In this document: positions 1 to 7,925 of the stretch, piece by piece
Numbering within the stretch: the first letter of the stretch is position 1
How the letters are laid out: every line of letters begins with the position of its first letter
DNA from: CAZIHO01 sp964538875
Lineage (GTDB): Bacteria > Pseudomonadota > Gammaproteobacteria > Chromatiales > Chromatiaceae
Assembly: GCA_964538875.1 (NCBI GenBank)
Contig: CAZIHO010000106.1
Coordinates: 1-12,092 of the forward strand
DNA: 12,092 nucleotides
Reading direction: 5' to 3'
The notes under the pieces: generated by a model
Database searches by the model: none
Seen by the model: only the letters and a program-made list of their open reading frames with translations
Told to the model about the DNA's origin: nothing
Program-made: the position numbers and the translations under genes

Positions 1-320
<320 letters not shown>

Positions 321-643
321 GGAATAGTTCCTCCGTCCGATGCCATTGTTACAAGTTGAGCGGGCTTCTCATGCAAGGAAGGTTCCAGATGGTTCCCCAT
401 GGGCCTAGGAGGCTCCTCTCAGTCCTAAATTTAGGCATCAAATCAAGTTGTTGGGGAGGAAAATTGGCAACCATGGGGGGTGCGGACAGTGGGCCGGCGC
501 CCCTGCCAAACCTGACAACGGGTCCCCGGATCTGCCTTTCTGGCAGTCAAGCGCGGCGCTGGGGGGGGATTTGCCCTTCATGTTGGAGCGGCCCTTGAAA
601 CCGGACTCCAGGGACAGCAATTGGTAATTGTCGAGGCTTTCCG
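321..643. other. Divergent intergenic region between the Met-rich gene and trxC
   Basis: No credible gene is seen in these 323 bases. They should carry the control signals of both flanking genes. Visible structure: a perfect 12-bp AT-rich palindrome CCTAAATTTAGG at 424-435, an AGGAG-G-CTCCT inverted repeat at 407-417, and a CAATT-GGT-AATTG inverted repeat at 618-630 directly upstream of the trxC ribosome-binding site. I found no convincing plus-strand promoter. The palindrome at 424-435 is the best operator candidate; its regulator is unknown. Confidence 0.5.
348..376 (-). promoter_or_regulatory. Weak sigma70-like promoter candidate for the Met-rich protein gene
   Basis: On the minus strand TTGCAT (371-376) and TGTAAC (348-353) are separated by 17 nt. 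They match the -35 and -10 consensus at 3/6 and 4/6 positions. Transcription would start near 341, just upstream of the GGAGG ribosome-binding site at 330-334. The match is weak and position is the main argument. Confidence 0.25.
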
Positions 644-1108
644 GTGTCCACGCCCATGACCAGTTCCCTGCATATCCTTTGTCCGGCCTGCGATCAGGTC
701 AACCGGGTGCCCAGCGCACGGCTGGGGGAGGGGCCCCAATGCGGCCACTGCCGGGAACCCCTGTTTCGCCGTCATCCCCTGGCCTTGTCGGGCGCCCGTT
801 TCGAGCGGCACTTGAACCGTTCCGGCCTGCCCCTGCTGGTGGACTTCTGGGCTCCTTGGTGTGGACCCTGTCGTTCCATGGCGCCGGCGTTCGAGGCGGC
901 GGCGATCCGGTTGGAGCCGGGGGTCCGCTTGGTCAAGGTGAACACGGATGAGGACCAGTCCCTCGCTCAACGCTTCGGTATCCGGGGGATCCCGACCCTG
1001 GTGCTGTTCCAGGACGGCCGGGAACTGGACCGGATTTCCGGGGCTATGCAAACGGAACAACTGGTGGCCTGGACTCAGCAGGCGCTGGCGCGACGGCATG
1101 CGGGTTGA
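644..1108 (+). CDS. trxC: Thioredoxin TrxC (thioredoxin 2, zinc-binding)
   Basis: A cytoplasmic dithiol-disulfide oxidoreductase that reduces protein disulfides and is recycled by thioredoxin reductase. The N-terminal CPAC...CGHC pair (about residues 13-35) is the zinc-binding motif that separates TrxC from TrxA. The thioredoxin fold follows, with active site WAPWCGPC near residues 68-75 and the cis-proline motif GIPT near 114-117. Length is 154 residues against 139 in E. coli. The GTG start at 644 is chosen because GAGG at 633-636 lies 7 nt upstream. An ATG at 656 gives a 150-residue protein closer to family length but has no visible ribosome-binding site. In E. coli trxC belongs to the OxyR response; no OxyR site could be identified here. 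The gene stands apart from carA by 264 bases and is probably transcribed separately. Confidence 0.93.
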   Translation: MSTPMTSSLHILCPACDQVNRVPSARLGEGPQCGHCREPLFRRHPLALSGARFERHLNRSGLPLLVDFWAPWCGPCRSMAPAFEAAAIRLEPGVRLVKVNTDEDQSLAQRFGIRGIPTLVLFQDGRELDRISGAMQTEQLVAWTQQALARRHAG

Positions 1109-1213
1109 TCTGGCCCGAAAGGTCCGCCTAGCCCAAGGCAGCGAGTGGGCCGCACGGGGGCATGCCGGCTCCGGAGTAACCGGACGCCAAGGAATGGCCT
1201 GGGATCTTGGTTC

Positions 1214-1230
1214 CCCGCCATGCGGGTTCT
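1214..1230 (+). terminator. Possible weak terminator downstream of trxC
   Basis: CCCGC (1214-1218) pairs with GCGGG (1222-1226) across a three-base CAT loop, followed by TTCT. The stem is short and the T tract poor, so this is only a candidate for ending the trxC transcript before the car promoter. Confidence 0.25.
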
Positions 1231-1236
1231 CCCGGT

Positions 1237-1274
1237 TTGGCAGACTCCGCTCCCCTCGAGTACACTTTCCGAGG
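1237..1274 (+). promoter_or_regulatory. Candidate sigma70 promoter of the carAB operon
   Basis: TTGGCA (1237-1242, 5/6 match to the -35 consensus) and TACACT (1261-1266, 4/6 match to -10) are 18 nt apart. The natural start point, 7-8 nt after the -10 box, falls on G1274, so the RNA would begin GUUUUAG. The predicted 5' leader to the carA start is about 99 nt and includes the leader frame and hairpin described separately. Confidence 0.5.
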
Positions 1275-1298
1275 TTTTAGCGGAGCGTTATTAAACGT

Positions 1299-1376
1299 AT
1301 GCATAGCTATCATGAGGAACGGGAAGGATCTCTTGGTCCCTCCCGTTTTCTTTGTCCGACAGGGTGGCGGAGTTGA
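1299..1376 (+). CDS. Putative 25-residue car leader peptide
   Basis: ATG 1299 opens 25 codons that run through the terminator-like hairpin at 1318-1353 and stop at TGA 1374-1376. The stop overlaps the carA TTG start (1373-1375) in the four bases TTGA, an arrangement typical of translational coupling. A GGAG at 1282-1285 is 13 nt upstream, further than ideal. The layout (short frame spanning an attenuator and ending at the first structural gene) parallels the pyrBI leader of E. coli. An alternative 22-codon frame, ATG 1312 to TAA 1380, overlaps it and has no ribosome-binding site. Translation is unproven. Confidence 0.35.
   Translation: MHSYHEEREGSLGPSRFLCPTGWRS
1318..1353 (+). terminator. 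Intrinsic-terminator-like hairpin in the carA leader (putative attenuator)
   Basis: AACGGGA (1318-1324) pairs perfectly with TCCCGTT (1341-1347). After an A-C mismatch, GGA (1326-1328) pairs with TCC (1337-1339), leaving an 8-nt loop. The 3' side runs into a T-rich tract (TTTTCTTT, 1346-1353). It ends 19 nt before the carA start and after the predicted promoter, so it would terminate transcripts before carA rather than end an upstream gene, as an attenuator does. Confidence 0.55.
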
Positions 1377-2512
1377 ATAAGCCGGCCATTTTGGTGTTGG
1401 AGGAAGGCTCCCTGTTTCGCGGCGAGTCCATCGGCGCGGACGGGCAGACTGTTGGCGAGGTGGTATTCAACACCGCCATGACCGGCTATCAGGAGATCCT
1501 CTCCGATCCCTCCTATTGCCGGCAGATCGTGACCCTGACCTATCCCCACATCGGCAACGTGGGCTGCAACCCAGAAGACGATGAGTCCGGGGGAGCCCAG
1601 GTGGCGGGCCTGGTGATTCGGGATTTATCCCCTAGGGTCAGCAATTTTCGCGGGCGGGAATCCCTGGATCACTACCTGGGCCGACAGGGCATCGTCGCCA
1701 TCGCCGGCGTCGATACTCGGCGCCTGACCCGCCTGTTGCGGGAGAAAGGCGCCCAGAACGGCTGTATCCAGGCCGGCGGCCGGCTGGACGAGGCGGCCGC
1801 CCTAGCGGCGGCGCGGGGCTTTCCGGGACTCAAGGGCATGGACCTGGCCAAGGTGGTTTCTACCCAGACGCCCTACGACTGGACCCAGGGTTCCTGGACG
1901 CTCAAGGATGGACTGCCAGAACCGGCCCGTCCAGAATCCCTGCCCTATCGGGTGGTGGCCTACGATTTTGGGGTCAAGCGCAACATCCTGCGCATGTTGG
2001 TGGACCGGGGTTGCCAGGTGCGGGTGGTGCCCGCCCAGACTAGTGCGGCGGAAGTGTTGGCGCTGCGGCCCCAGGGCGTGTTTCTCTCCAATGGTCCCGG
2101 CGATCCGGAGCCCTGCGATTACGCGATCCGCGCTATCCAGGAAATTCTGGCGGCCCAGGTGCCGGTGTTCGGCATTTGCCTGGGGCACCAGTTGTTGGGC
2201 TTGGCCAGTGGCGCCCGCACCCGCAAGATGAAATTCGGCCATCACGGTGCCAATCATCCGGTCCAGGATTTGGACCGGGGCAGCGTGCTAATCAGCAGCC
2301 AGAACCATGGCTTCGCGGTGGACGAGGAGGGCCTGCCGGCCCATCTCAAGGCCACCCATCGTTCCCTGTTCGATGGTTCCCTACAGGGCATCCGGCGCCT
2401 AGATTGCCCGGCGTTCAGTTTCCAGGGTCATCCGGAGGCGAGCCCCGGACCCCACGATGTGGCGGCCCTGTTCGATCAGTTTATCGACCTCATGCGGGCG
2501 CCGAGCCACTAG
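1373..2512 (+). CDS. carA: Carbamoyl-phosphate synthase small (glutamine amidotransferase) subunit
   Basis: It hydrolyses glutamine and channels ammonia to CarB for carbamoyl phosphate synthesis, the shared first step of pyrimidine and arginine synthesis. The N-terminal CPSase small-chain domain covers about residues 1-150 and a class I amidotransferase domain about 190-375. Visible motifs are NGPGDP (240-245), nucleophile Cys269 in GICLGHQ, and His353/Glu355 in GHPE. I choose the UUG at 1373 because it gives 379 residues, puts the catalytic residues at exactly their E. coli numbers, starts MNKPAILVLEEGS in line with known CarA proteins, and has AGGG 8 nt upstream. E. coli carA is itself known to start at UUG. 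The longer in-frame start at 1352 lies inside the terminator T tract and adds 7 residues with no family counterpart. The carB start lies 93 nt downstream. Confidence 0.97.
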   Translation: MNKPAILVLEEGSLFRGESIGADGQTVGEVVFNTAMTGYQEILSDPSYCRQIVTLTYPHIGNVGCNPEDDESGGAQVAGLVIRDLSPRVSNFRGRESLDHYLGRQGIVAIAGVDTRRLTRLLREKGAQNGCIQAGGRLDEAAALAAARGFPGLKGMDLAKVVSTQTPYDWTQGSWTLKDGLPEPARPESLPYRVVAYDFGVKRNILRMLVDRGCQVRVVPAQTSAAEVLALRPQGVFLSNGPGDPEPCDYAIRAIQEILAAQVPVFGICLGHQLLGLASGARTRKMKFGHHGANHPVQDLDRGSVLISSQNHGFAVDEEGLPAHLKATHRSLFDGSLQGIRRLDCPAFSFQGHPEASPGPHDVAALFDQFIDLMRAPSH

Positions 2513-2605
2513 GATCCGGCCCGCGGCGGGTAGGTTTGGCCCATGGGCGTCCGTTGGGGCGCCCGGTGGCTGCTGCCCGCTTAGTCCCTCACCCAGGGTC
2601 AAGTC

Positions 2606-5600
2606 ATGCCAAAGCGAACCGACATTCATAGCATTCTGATTATCGGCGCCGGTCCCATCGTGATCGGCCAAGCCTGCGAATTCGACTATTCCGGTGCCCA
2701 AGCCTGCAAGGCCTTGCGGGAGGAGGGCTACCGGGTGGTGCTGGTCAATTCCAATCCAGCCACCATCATGACCGACCCGGAAATGGCGGATGCCATCTAC
2801 GTGGAGCCCATCGATTGGCGCACCCTGGAAATGGTCATCGCCAAGGAGCTGCCGGACGCCTTGCTGCCTACCATGGGGGGCCAAACGGCCCTCAACTGCG
2901 CCCTGGAGTTGGTGCGGGAAGGGGTGCTGGAGCGGTACGGTGTGGAACTGATCGGCGCCTCCCAGGAGGCCATCGCCAAGGCCGAGGACCGGGACCTGTT
3001 CCGTCAGGCCATGACCCGCATCGGCTTGGACATGCCCCGGTCAGGCATCGCCCACAGCTTGGAGGACGCCCGCCGGGTGCAGGCCGAGATCGGCTTTCCC
3101 CTGATTATCCGGCCGTCCTTCACACTGGGCGGCAGTGGTGGCGGCGTGGCCCGGGACGAGGCGGAACTGCTGGAAATCTGCGAACGGGGTCTGGATCTGT
3201 CCCCGACCAGGGAATTGCTGATCGAGGAATCCGCGCTGGGCTGGAAGGAATTTGAAATGGAGGTGGTGCGGGACCGTAATGACAACTGCATCATCGTCTG
3301 CTCCATTGAAAACCTGGATCCCATGGGCGTCCATACCGGCGATTCCATTACCGTGGCGCCAGCGCAGACGCTTACGGATAAGGAATACCAGATCATGCGC
3401 GACGCCTCCATCGCGGTGTTGCGGGAGATCGGCGTGGATACCGGCGGCTCCAACGTCCAGTTCGCCATCAATCCGGACGACGGGCGCATGATCATCATCG
3501 AGATGAATCCCCGGGTGTCCCGTTCTTCAGCGCTGGCCTCCAAGGCTACCGGCTTCCCCATCGCCAAGGTGGCGGCCAAGTTGGCGGTGGGCTACACCCT
3601 GGATGAGTTGCTCAATGAAATCACCGCCGGCGCTACGCCGGCGTCCTTCGAGCCCACCATCGACTATGTGGTCACCAAGGTACCCCGCTTCGCGTTCGAG
3701 AAATTTCCCCAGGCCAGCCCCCTGCTCACCACCCAGATGAAATCCGTGGGGGAGGTGATGGCCATCGGCCGCACCCAGCAGGAGTCCCTGCAAAAGGCCC
3801 TGCGCGGGCTGGAAGTGGACATGCCGGGCCTGTGCGAGGTGCTGGATCCACAAGCACCGGACGCCCGCGTGCGCCTGGAGCGGGAATTGGCCCAGCCCAG
3901 CGCCGAGCGGCTCTGGTACCTGGGAGACGCGTTCCGCTTCGGCATGAGCCTGGACGAGGTGCATCAAATCAGCCGGGTCGATCCCTGGTTCCTGGCCCAA
4001 ATCCAGGATCTGATCCAGGAGGAGGCGCAGGTCATCGCCGAAGGGGTCCCGGCCCTGCGGGGCGAGCGTATGCGCGCTCTCAAGCGCAAGGGTTTCGCGG
4101 ACCGGCGTCTGGCCCAGTTGACCGGCGCCTCGGAAGCGGAAATCCGCGCTTGCCGCCACCAGGACGGCATCCGGCCGGTCTACAAGCGGGTGGATACCTG
4201 CGCCGCCGAGTTCGCCGCCTCTACCGCCTATCTGTACTCCACCTATGAGGAGGAGTGCGAGGCACTGCCGACTGTGCGCCGCAAGATCATGGTGCTGGGT
4301 GGGGGACCCAACCGCATCGGCCAGGGTATCGAATTCGACTATTGCTGCGTACACGCCGCCTTCGCGCTGCGGGACGATGGCTTCGAGACCATCATGGTCA
4401 ACTGCAACCCGGAAACCGTTTCCACCGACTACGACACCTCGGACCGGCTCTATTTTGAGCCCTTGACCCTGGAAGACGTGCTGGAAGTCATCCACAAGGA
4501 GCAACCCGAGGGGGTCATCGTCCAATATGGCGGACAGACGCCCCTCAAGCTGGCCCGCGCCCTGGAAGCGGCCGGCGCGCCCATCATCGGCACCAGCCCA
4601 GATTCCATCGACCTGGCCGAGGACCGGGAACGCTTCCAGCGCCTGATCCAGGAACTGGGGTTGCGCCAGCCCCCCAACGCCACCGCCCGCGAGGCGGAGG
4701 AAGCGGTGCGTCTGGCCCAGGATTTGGGTTATCCCCTGGTGGTGCGGCCCTCCTATGTGCTGGGCGGGCGCGCCATGGAAATCGTCTATGACGAAACGGA
4801 CCTGCGCCGCTATATGCGCGAGGCGGTCAAGGTGTCCAACGAATCCCCGGTGTTGCTGGATCGCTTCCTGGACGACGCCATCGAGGTGGACGTGGACGCC
4901 ATCTGCGACGGTCAGGAAGTGCTGATCGGCGGCATCATGGAGCATATCGAGCAGGCCGGCGTCCATTCCGGCGATTCCGCCTGCTCCCTGCCACCCTACA
5001 CCCTGTCGCCGGCCATTCAGGACCGGATGCGGGACCAGATGCGGCGTATGGCCAAGGGCCTCAAGGTGGTGGGGCTGATGAATACCCAGTTCGCCATCAA
5101 GGATGGCCAGGTGTACGTGCTGGAGGTCAACCCCAGGGCGTCCCGCACCGTGCCCTTCGTGTCCAAAGCCACTGGCGTGCCCCTGGCCAAGGTGGCGGCC
5201 CGCTGCATGGCGGGTAAGAGCCTGATCGAACAGGGTTATGCCCGGGAGCGGCTGCCGGACTATTACTTTGTCAAGGAAGCCGTGTTCCCCTTCATCAAGT
5301 TCCCCGGTGTGGATATTCTGCTGGGCCCGGAAATGCGCTCCACCGGCGAGGTGATGGGCGTGGGCCTCAGCTTCGGTGAAGCCTTCGCCAAAGCCCAAGC
5401 CGGCGCCGGCAGCCGTCTACCCCGGCCGGGCAAGGCGTTGCTCAGCGTGCGGGACGCGGACAAGGCGCGCCTGGAGGCGGTGGCCCAGGATCTGCTGGAC
5501 CTGGGCTTTGAACTCTGGGGCACCGGCGGCACCGCCGCGGCCATGGAACGGGCCGGCATTCCCTGCCACCGGGTCAACAAGGTGAATGAGGGCAACCCCC

Positions 5601-5842
5601 ATATCGTGGACATGATCAAGGGCGGCGCGGTGAGTTTCATTGTCAATACCACCGAGGGCGCCCAGGCCATCGCGGATTCTGCGTCCATCCGGCGCGCCGC
5701 CCTGCAACAGAAGGTAAGCTACACTACGACTATCGCCGGAGCCGAAGCCACCTGTCTCGCTCTCAAGCATGAAGGGGCTTACAGCGTCCTGCGACTCCAG
5801 GATCTACATCAAAGCAAATTCAGACCTGGGATCCGATCCTAG
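2606..5842 (+). CDS. carB: Carbamoyl-phosphate synthase large subunit
   Basis: It makes carbamoyl phosphate from bicarbonate, two ATP and ammonia delivered by CarA. The 1078 residues (1073 in E. coli) show the internal duplication: GAGPIVIGQACEFDYSG near residue 13 and GGGPNRIGQGIEFDY near 565. Order: carboxyphosphate ATP-grasp half (about 1-400), oligomerisation domain (about 400-555), carbamoyl phosphate ATP-grasp half (about 556-935), and a C-terminal MGS-like allosteric domain (about 940-1078). That last domain keeps the GTGGT, NKVNEG and NTTEG segments, where UMP inhibits and IMP activates in the E. coli enzyme. ATG 2606 has AGGG 7 nt upstream. The protein is complete with no frameshift. 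A long open frame on the opposite strand within it is a coding shadow. It lies between carA and greA, a common proteobacterial order. Confidence 0.98.
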   Translation: MPKRTDIHSILIIGAGPIVIGQACEFDYSGAQACKALREEGYRVVLVNSNPATIMTDPEMADAIYVEPIDWRTLEMVIAKELPDALLPTMGGQTALNCALELVREGVLERYGVELIGASQEAIAKAEDRDLFRQAMTRIGLDMPRSGIAHSLEDARRVQAEIGFPLIIRPSFTLGGSGGGVARDEAELLEICERGLDLSPTRELLIEESALGWKEFEMEVVRDRNDNCIIVCSIENLDPMGVHTGDSITVAPAQTLTDKEYQIMRDASIAVLREIGVDTGGSNVQFAINPDDGRMIIIEMNPRVSRSSALASKATGFPIAKVAAKLAVGYTLDELLNEITAGATPASFEPTIDYVVTKVPRFAFEKFPQASPLLTTQMKSVGEVMAIGRTQQESLQKALRGLEVDMPGLCEVLDPQAPDARVRLERELAQPSAERLWYLGDAFRFGMSLDEVHQISRVDPWFLAQIQDLIQEEAQVIAEGVPALRGERMRALKRKGFADRRLAQLTGASEAEIRACRHQDGIRPVYKRVDTCAAEFAASTAYLYSTYEEECEALPTVRRKIMVLGGGPNRIGQGIEFDYCCVHAAFALRDDGFETIMVNCNPETVSTDYDTSDRLYFEPLTLEDVLEVIHKEQPEGVIVQYGGQTPLKLARALEAAGAPIIGTSPDSIDLAEDRERFQRLIQELGLRQPPNATAREAEEAVRLAQDLGYPLVVRPSYVLGGRAMEIVYDETDLRRYMREAVKVSNESPVLLDRFLDDAIEVDVDAICDGQEVLIGGIMEHIEQAGVHSGDSACSLPPYTLSPAIQDRMRDQMRRMAKGLKVVGLMNTQFAIKDGQVYVLEVNPRASRTVPFVSKATGVPLAKVAARCMAGKSLIEQGYARERLPDYYFVKEAVFPFIKFPGVDILLGPEMRSTGEVMGVGLSFGEAFAKAQAGAGSRLPRPGKALLSVRDADKARLEAVAQDLLDLGFELWGTGGTAAAMERAGIPCHRVNKVNEGNPHIVDMIKGGAVSFIVNTTEGAQAIADSASIRRAALQQKVSYTTTIAGAEATCLALKHEGAYSVLRLQDLHQSKFRPGIRS

Positions 5843-5867
5843 CCGGAACGATCCCCGCGCCTTGGGT

Positions 5868-5901
5868 CCGCCGAGGTAAGCCCATCTGGTGGCCTCGGCG
5901 G
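5868..5901 (+). promoter_or_regulatory. Strong hairpin between carB and greA
   Basis: CCGCCGAGG (5868-5876) and CCTCGGCGG (5893-5901) form a perfect 9-bp G:C-rich stem with a 16-nt loop, extended outward by a possible U-G and a G-C pair. It starts 25 nt after the carB stop and ends 51 nt before greA. No T tract follows, so it is not a standard intrinsic terminator. An mRNA processing or stability element that sets different carB and greA levels is the likeliest role (inference). Confidence 0.5.
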
Positions 5902-5952
5902 GCTGGCTTGATCGAGGCAATCCCGCAATCCTTCAGGAGAGGATTCAGAAAA

Positions 5953-6429
5953 ATGAGCAAGGTACCCTTGACCGCGCGCGGCGCGCGGCAGTTGCATGAG
6001 GAATTGGAGCGGCTAAAGCGGGTGGATCGTCCACGGGTCATCAAGGCCATCGCCGACGCCCGTGCCCATGGCGACTTGCGGGAAAACGCGGAATATCACG
6101 CCGCCCGGGAGCAACAGAGCTTCATCGAGGGCCGCATCCAGGACATCGAGGGCAAGCTTTCCAACGCCCAGATCATCGACGTGACCCAGGTGCCGGCCAA
6201 TGGCAAGGTGGTGTTTGGCGCCACGGTGCAGGTGCTGGATCTGGAGACGGACCTGGAGCACACCTATCAGATCGTGGGCGATGACGAGGCGGACTCCAAG
6301 CAGGGCCTCATTTCCATCAGTTCGCCCATCGCCCGGGGCCTGATCGGCAAGACCGAGGGCGACACCGCCCTGGTCCAGGTGCCGGGCGGCCTGCGGGAAC
6401 TAGAGATTCTGCAAGTCCGCTACGAATAG
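5953..6429 (+). CDS. greA: Transcription elongation factor GreA
   Basis: It enters the RNA polymerase secondary channel and stimulates cleavage of backtracked RNA, so that stalled complexes resume. It has an N-terminal antiparallel coiled coil (about residues 1-75) with the acidic tip in HGDLRENAEYHAAREQQ (Asp and Glu at the catalytic tip), then a FKBP-like C-terminal domain with GDDEAD and SPIARGLIGK. The length is 158 residues, the same as E. coli GreA. ATG 5953 is chosen because it gives exactly the family length and N-terminus and has AGGAGAGG at 5935-5942; an upstream in-frame start at 5908 adds 15 residues without family support. It is probably co-transcribed with carAB (110-nt gap holding a hairpin) and with sbcB 13 nt downstream. 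Confidence 0.97.
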   Translation: MSKVPLTARGARQLHEELERLKRVDRPRVIKAIADARAHGDLRENAEYHAAREQQSFIEGRIQDIEGKLSNAQIIDVTQVPANGKVVFGATVQVLDLETDLEHTYQIVGDDEADSKQGLISISSPIARGLIGKTEGDTALVQVPGGLRELEILQVRYE

Positions 6430-6442
6430 GCCCGCCGCTCCG

Positions 6443-7903
6443 GTGGCCGCCAGCTTCTATTGGCACGATTATGAAACCTGGGGCGCCGATCCCACCCTGG
6501 ACCGGGCTGCCCAGTTCGCGGGTGTTCGCACCGATGGGGACCTCAACCCCATCGAGGCGCCCCTGGTGCTGTATTGCCAGCCGCCGGACGACCTGCTGCC
6601 CCACCCGGAAGCCTGCCTGCTCACCGGCATCAGCCCCCAGCGGGCCTTGGAGCAGGGTGTGCCGGAGGCGGAATTTATCGCCCGCATCCACCAGGAATTG
6701 GCCCGGCCCGGCACCTGCGGCGTGGGCTACAACAGCCTTCGCTTCGACGACGAGCTGACTCGCTTCACCCTCTACCGCAATTTCTACGATCCCTACGCTA
6801 GGGAATGGCAAAACGGCAATTCCCGCTGGGACTTGATCGACGTGCTGCGCCTGGCCCATGCCCTGCGCCCGGCGGGTCTGGAGTGGCCAAGCCGGGCGGA
6901 CGGCAGTCCCAGTTTCCGGCTGGAGGACCTGGGGGCCGCCAATGGCATCGACACCAGCGGCGCCCACGACGCGCTGGCCGACGTGCGCTGCTGCATCGCC
7001 CTGGCCCGGTTGCTCAAGGACCATCAATCGCGCCTGTTCGACCACGCCCTGGGCCTACGCGACAAGCGCCGGGTGGCGGAACTGGTCAACCTGGCGGCGC
7101 CCAAGCCCCTGTTACACGTTTCCTCCAAATATCCCGCCACGTTGGGTTGTCTGGCGCCGGTGTGGCCCCTGGCGCCAGCCCCCGGTGATCGCAACGGCCT
7201 GCTGCTGTTCGACCTGCGCCAGGACCCGCAAATTCTGTTCGACCTGGACGCCGCCGCTCTGCGCGAGCGGGTGTTCAGTTCCCGGGACCAGTTACCGGAG
7301 GGCAGCGAGCGGGTGCCCATCAAAACCCTGCACCTCAACCGTTCACCCATGCTGGCGCCCATGGGCACCCTCACCCCGGAGGCGGCGCAGCGCTGGCAAA
7401 TCGACCCCGCCCAGGTGCTGCGCCATGGTGCCCGCCTGCTGGCGGACGGTGCCAGTCTGGGCGCCAAGCTGGCCGAGGCGTTCGCCCGCCCCAACTGGCC
7501 GGCCCGGGATCCGGAGCAGGACCTGTATGGCGGCTTTTTGAACGACGGCGACCGGCGCCTGGCGGAACGGGTGCGCGCTACCGCGCCGGAGTACCTGGCC
7601 GCCGCTGCCTTGCCGTTCCAGGACCGGCGCCTGCCGGTACTGCTGTTGCGCCATCGGGCCCGCAATTGGCCGGACACCCTGACCGACTCCGAGCGCCGGC
7701 ACTGGGACGAGTTCCGCCGCCGTCGCCTGACCGATCCGGACGGGGGCGGCACTCTGACCCTTGATCAGTACCGGGAGCTTATCGCCAGCCTGGCCCAAGA
7801 ACGCCGGGACCCGGCCGCCATGGCCCTGCTGGACGCCTTGCTGGCCTGGGGCGAGCGCTTGGAGCAGTCCCTCGGGCCGCCGGGGTCTGAGCCCGCTGCC
7901 TAG
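6443..7903 (+). CDS. sbcB: Exodeoxyribonuclease I
   Basis: A processive 3'-to-5' single-strand DNA exonuclease acting in mismatch repair and recombination, and partnered with SSB in E. coli. The DEDDh exonuclease domain occupies about residues 1-195: Asp9 and Glu11 in HDYETW, Asp102 in RFDDE, His175 and Asp180 in AHDALAD. Each is six residues below its E. coli counterpart (15, 17, 108, 181, 186). The SH3-like and C-terminal helical regions of ExoI follow, with KPLLHVS and the late RARNWPDTL segment. Length is 486 against 475. The GTG start at 6443 aligns with the family N-terminus and is 13 nt after the greA stop. Only a weak TAGG is seen upstream, so translation probably depends on coupling to greA. 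The C-terminus ends in a Gly/Pro/Ala-rich tail. Confidence 0.96.
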   Translation: MAASFYWHDYETWGADPTLDRAAQFAGVRTDGDLNPIEAPLVLYCQPPDDLLPHPEACLLTGISPQRALEQGVPEAEFIARIHQELARPGTCGVGYNSLRFDDELTRFTLYRNFYDPYAREWQNGNSRWDLIDVLRLAHALRPAGLEWPSRADGSPSFRLEDLGAANGIDTSGAHDALADVRCCIALARLLKDHQSRLFDHALGLRDKRRVAELVNLAAPKPLLHVSSKYPATLGCLAPVWPLAPAPGDRNGLLLFDLRQDPQILFDLDAAALRERVFSSRDQLPEGSERVPIKTLHLNRSPMLAPMGTLTPEAAQRWQIDPAQVLRHGARLLADGASLGAKLAEAFARPNWPARDPEQDLYGGFLNDGDRRLAERVRATAPEYLAAAALPFQDRRLPVLLLRHRARNWPDTLTDSERRHWDEFRRRRLTDPDGGGTLTLDQYRELIASLAQERRDPAAMALLDALLAWGERLEQSLGPPGSEPAA

Positions 7904-7925
7904 TTAAAGCCCGCTCAAGTCAGAA

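Noticed and set aside
1298..1310. Overlapping short palindromes TATGCATA and ATAGCTAT as ArgR or other operators
   Set aside because: They do not fit the ArgR box pattern well and are only 8 bp each. Not enough to call a site.
2539..2564. GCCCATGGGC palindrome and GGGCG/CGCCC stem in the carA-carB gap
   Set aside because: The palindrome cannot form a loop, the other stem is only 5 bp with a 10-nt loop, and there is no T tract. Probably chance in GC-rich DNA.
3527..5398. Long (623-codon) minus-strand open frame inside carB
   Set aside because: High GC content keeps the antisense frame of carB open. The translation has no recognisable domain, and carB is intact on the other strand.
5908..5952. 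Longer GreA N-terminus from an upstream in-frame start
   Set aside because: The ATG at 5953 has a strong ribosome-binding site and gives the exact family length of 158.
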